Of a DNA stretch of 5,449 bases, positions 5,436 to 5,449 are shown piece after piece. This stretch comes from Actinomycetes bacterium. Its GTDB lineage: Bacteria; Actinomycetota; Acidimicrobiia; Acidimicrobiales; Acidimicrobiaceae. The notes beneath the pieces were generated by a model. It saw only the letters and a list, made by a program, of their open reading frames with translations, was not told the origin of the DNA and did no database searches. A program made the translations under genes and the position numbers. Within the stretch, counting starts at the first letter, position 1, and each line of letters begins with the position of its first letter. The DNA is taken from NCBI GenBank assembly GCA_021823045.1, contig JAKAPB010000165.1, forward strand, positions 1 through 5,449, read 5' to 3'.

Positions 5436-5449
5436 TTATGCTTTGCCCT
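5436..5449 (-). CDS. livH: Probable last codons of livH permease (partial)
   Basis: Read on the minus strand, the window edge gives GGC AAA GCA TAA, that is GKA and stop. Endings like LFGKA are common in LivH, and livH is the expected gene before livM, but three residues cannot prove it. The stop TAA (5436-5438) merges with the AAGGAGG of the 18-codon ORF. Another frame (GQSIRRLS, ending in TGA over ATG 5425) is also possible. Confidence 0.35.

Overview
The window holds most of a branched-chain amino acid (BCAA) ABC uptake operon on the minus strand. The 3' end of a leucine-biosynthesis gene (leuA) lies at the left edge on the plus strand. About 1.2 kb with no convincing gene separates the two. 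The sequence suggests an actinobacterial, Acidimicrobiia-like organism of moderate GC. This rests on the lipoprotein leader with its Ser/Thr-rich linker, the frequent GTG and TTG starts, and the general look of the Liv proteins. That placement is inference, since no rRNA or marker gene is present.

Layout, left to right. Positions 2-127 (+) are the last 41 codons of leuA, followed by a strong 12-bp hairpin at 145-182. Positions 183-1306 contain no gene I can support. They hold short open frames, a terminator-like hairpin near 709-732 and a cluster of GC-rich inverted repeats at about 1058-1125 with further short palindromes up to about 1280. Positions 1307-1396 hold two strong inverted repeats that probably end the transport operon. 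The minus strand then runs, in transcription order: the probable last codons of livH (right edge), an 18-codon ORF with an excellent Shine-Dalgarno (5369-5425), livM (TTG start at 5378), livG (4-nt overlap with livM), livF (overlaps livG) and finally a periplasmic-type BCAA-binding lipoprotein (1419-2687).

How the parts work together: the lipoprotein captures Leu/Ile/Val or a related amide or amino acid outside the membrane. LivH and LivM form the membrane channel, and LivG and LivF are the paired ATPases. LeuA commits 2-ketoisovalerate to leucine. Synthesis and uptake genes therefore converge on the same intergenic region, which is coherent even without evidence of shared control.

The core is an ordinary HAAT-family transporter. 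I see no clear undescribed system. The points most worth checking are the 18-codon ORF before livM, the start codon of the binding protein, and the structured gene-poor region between leuA and the operon.
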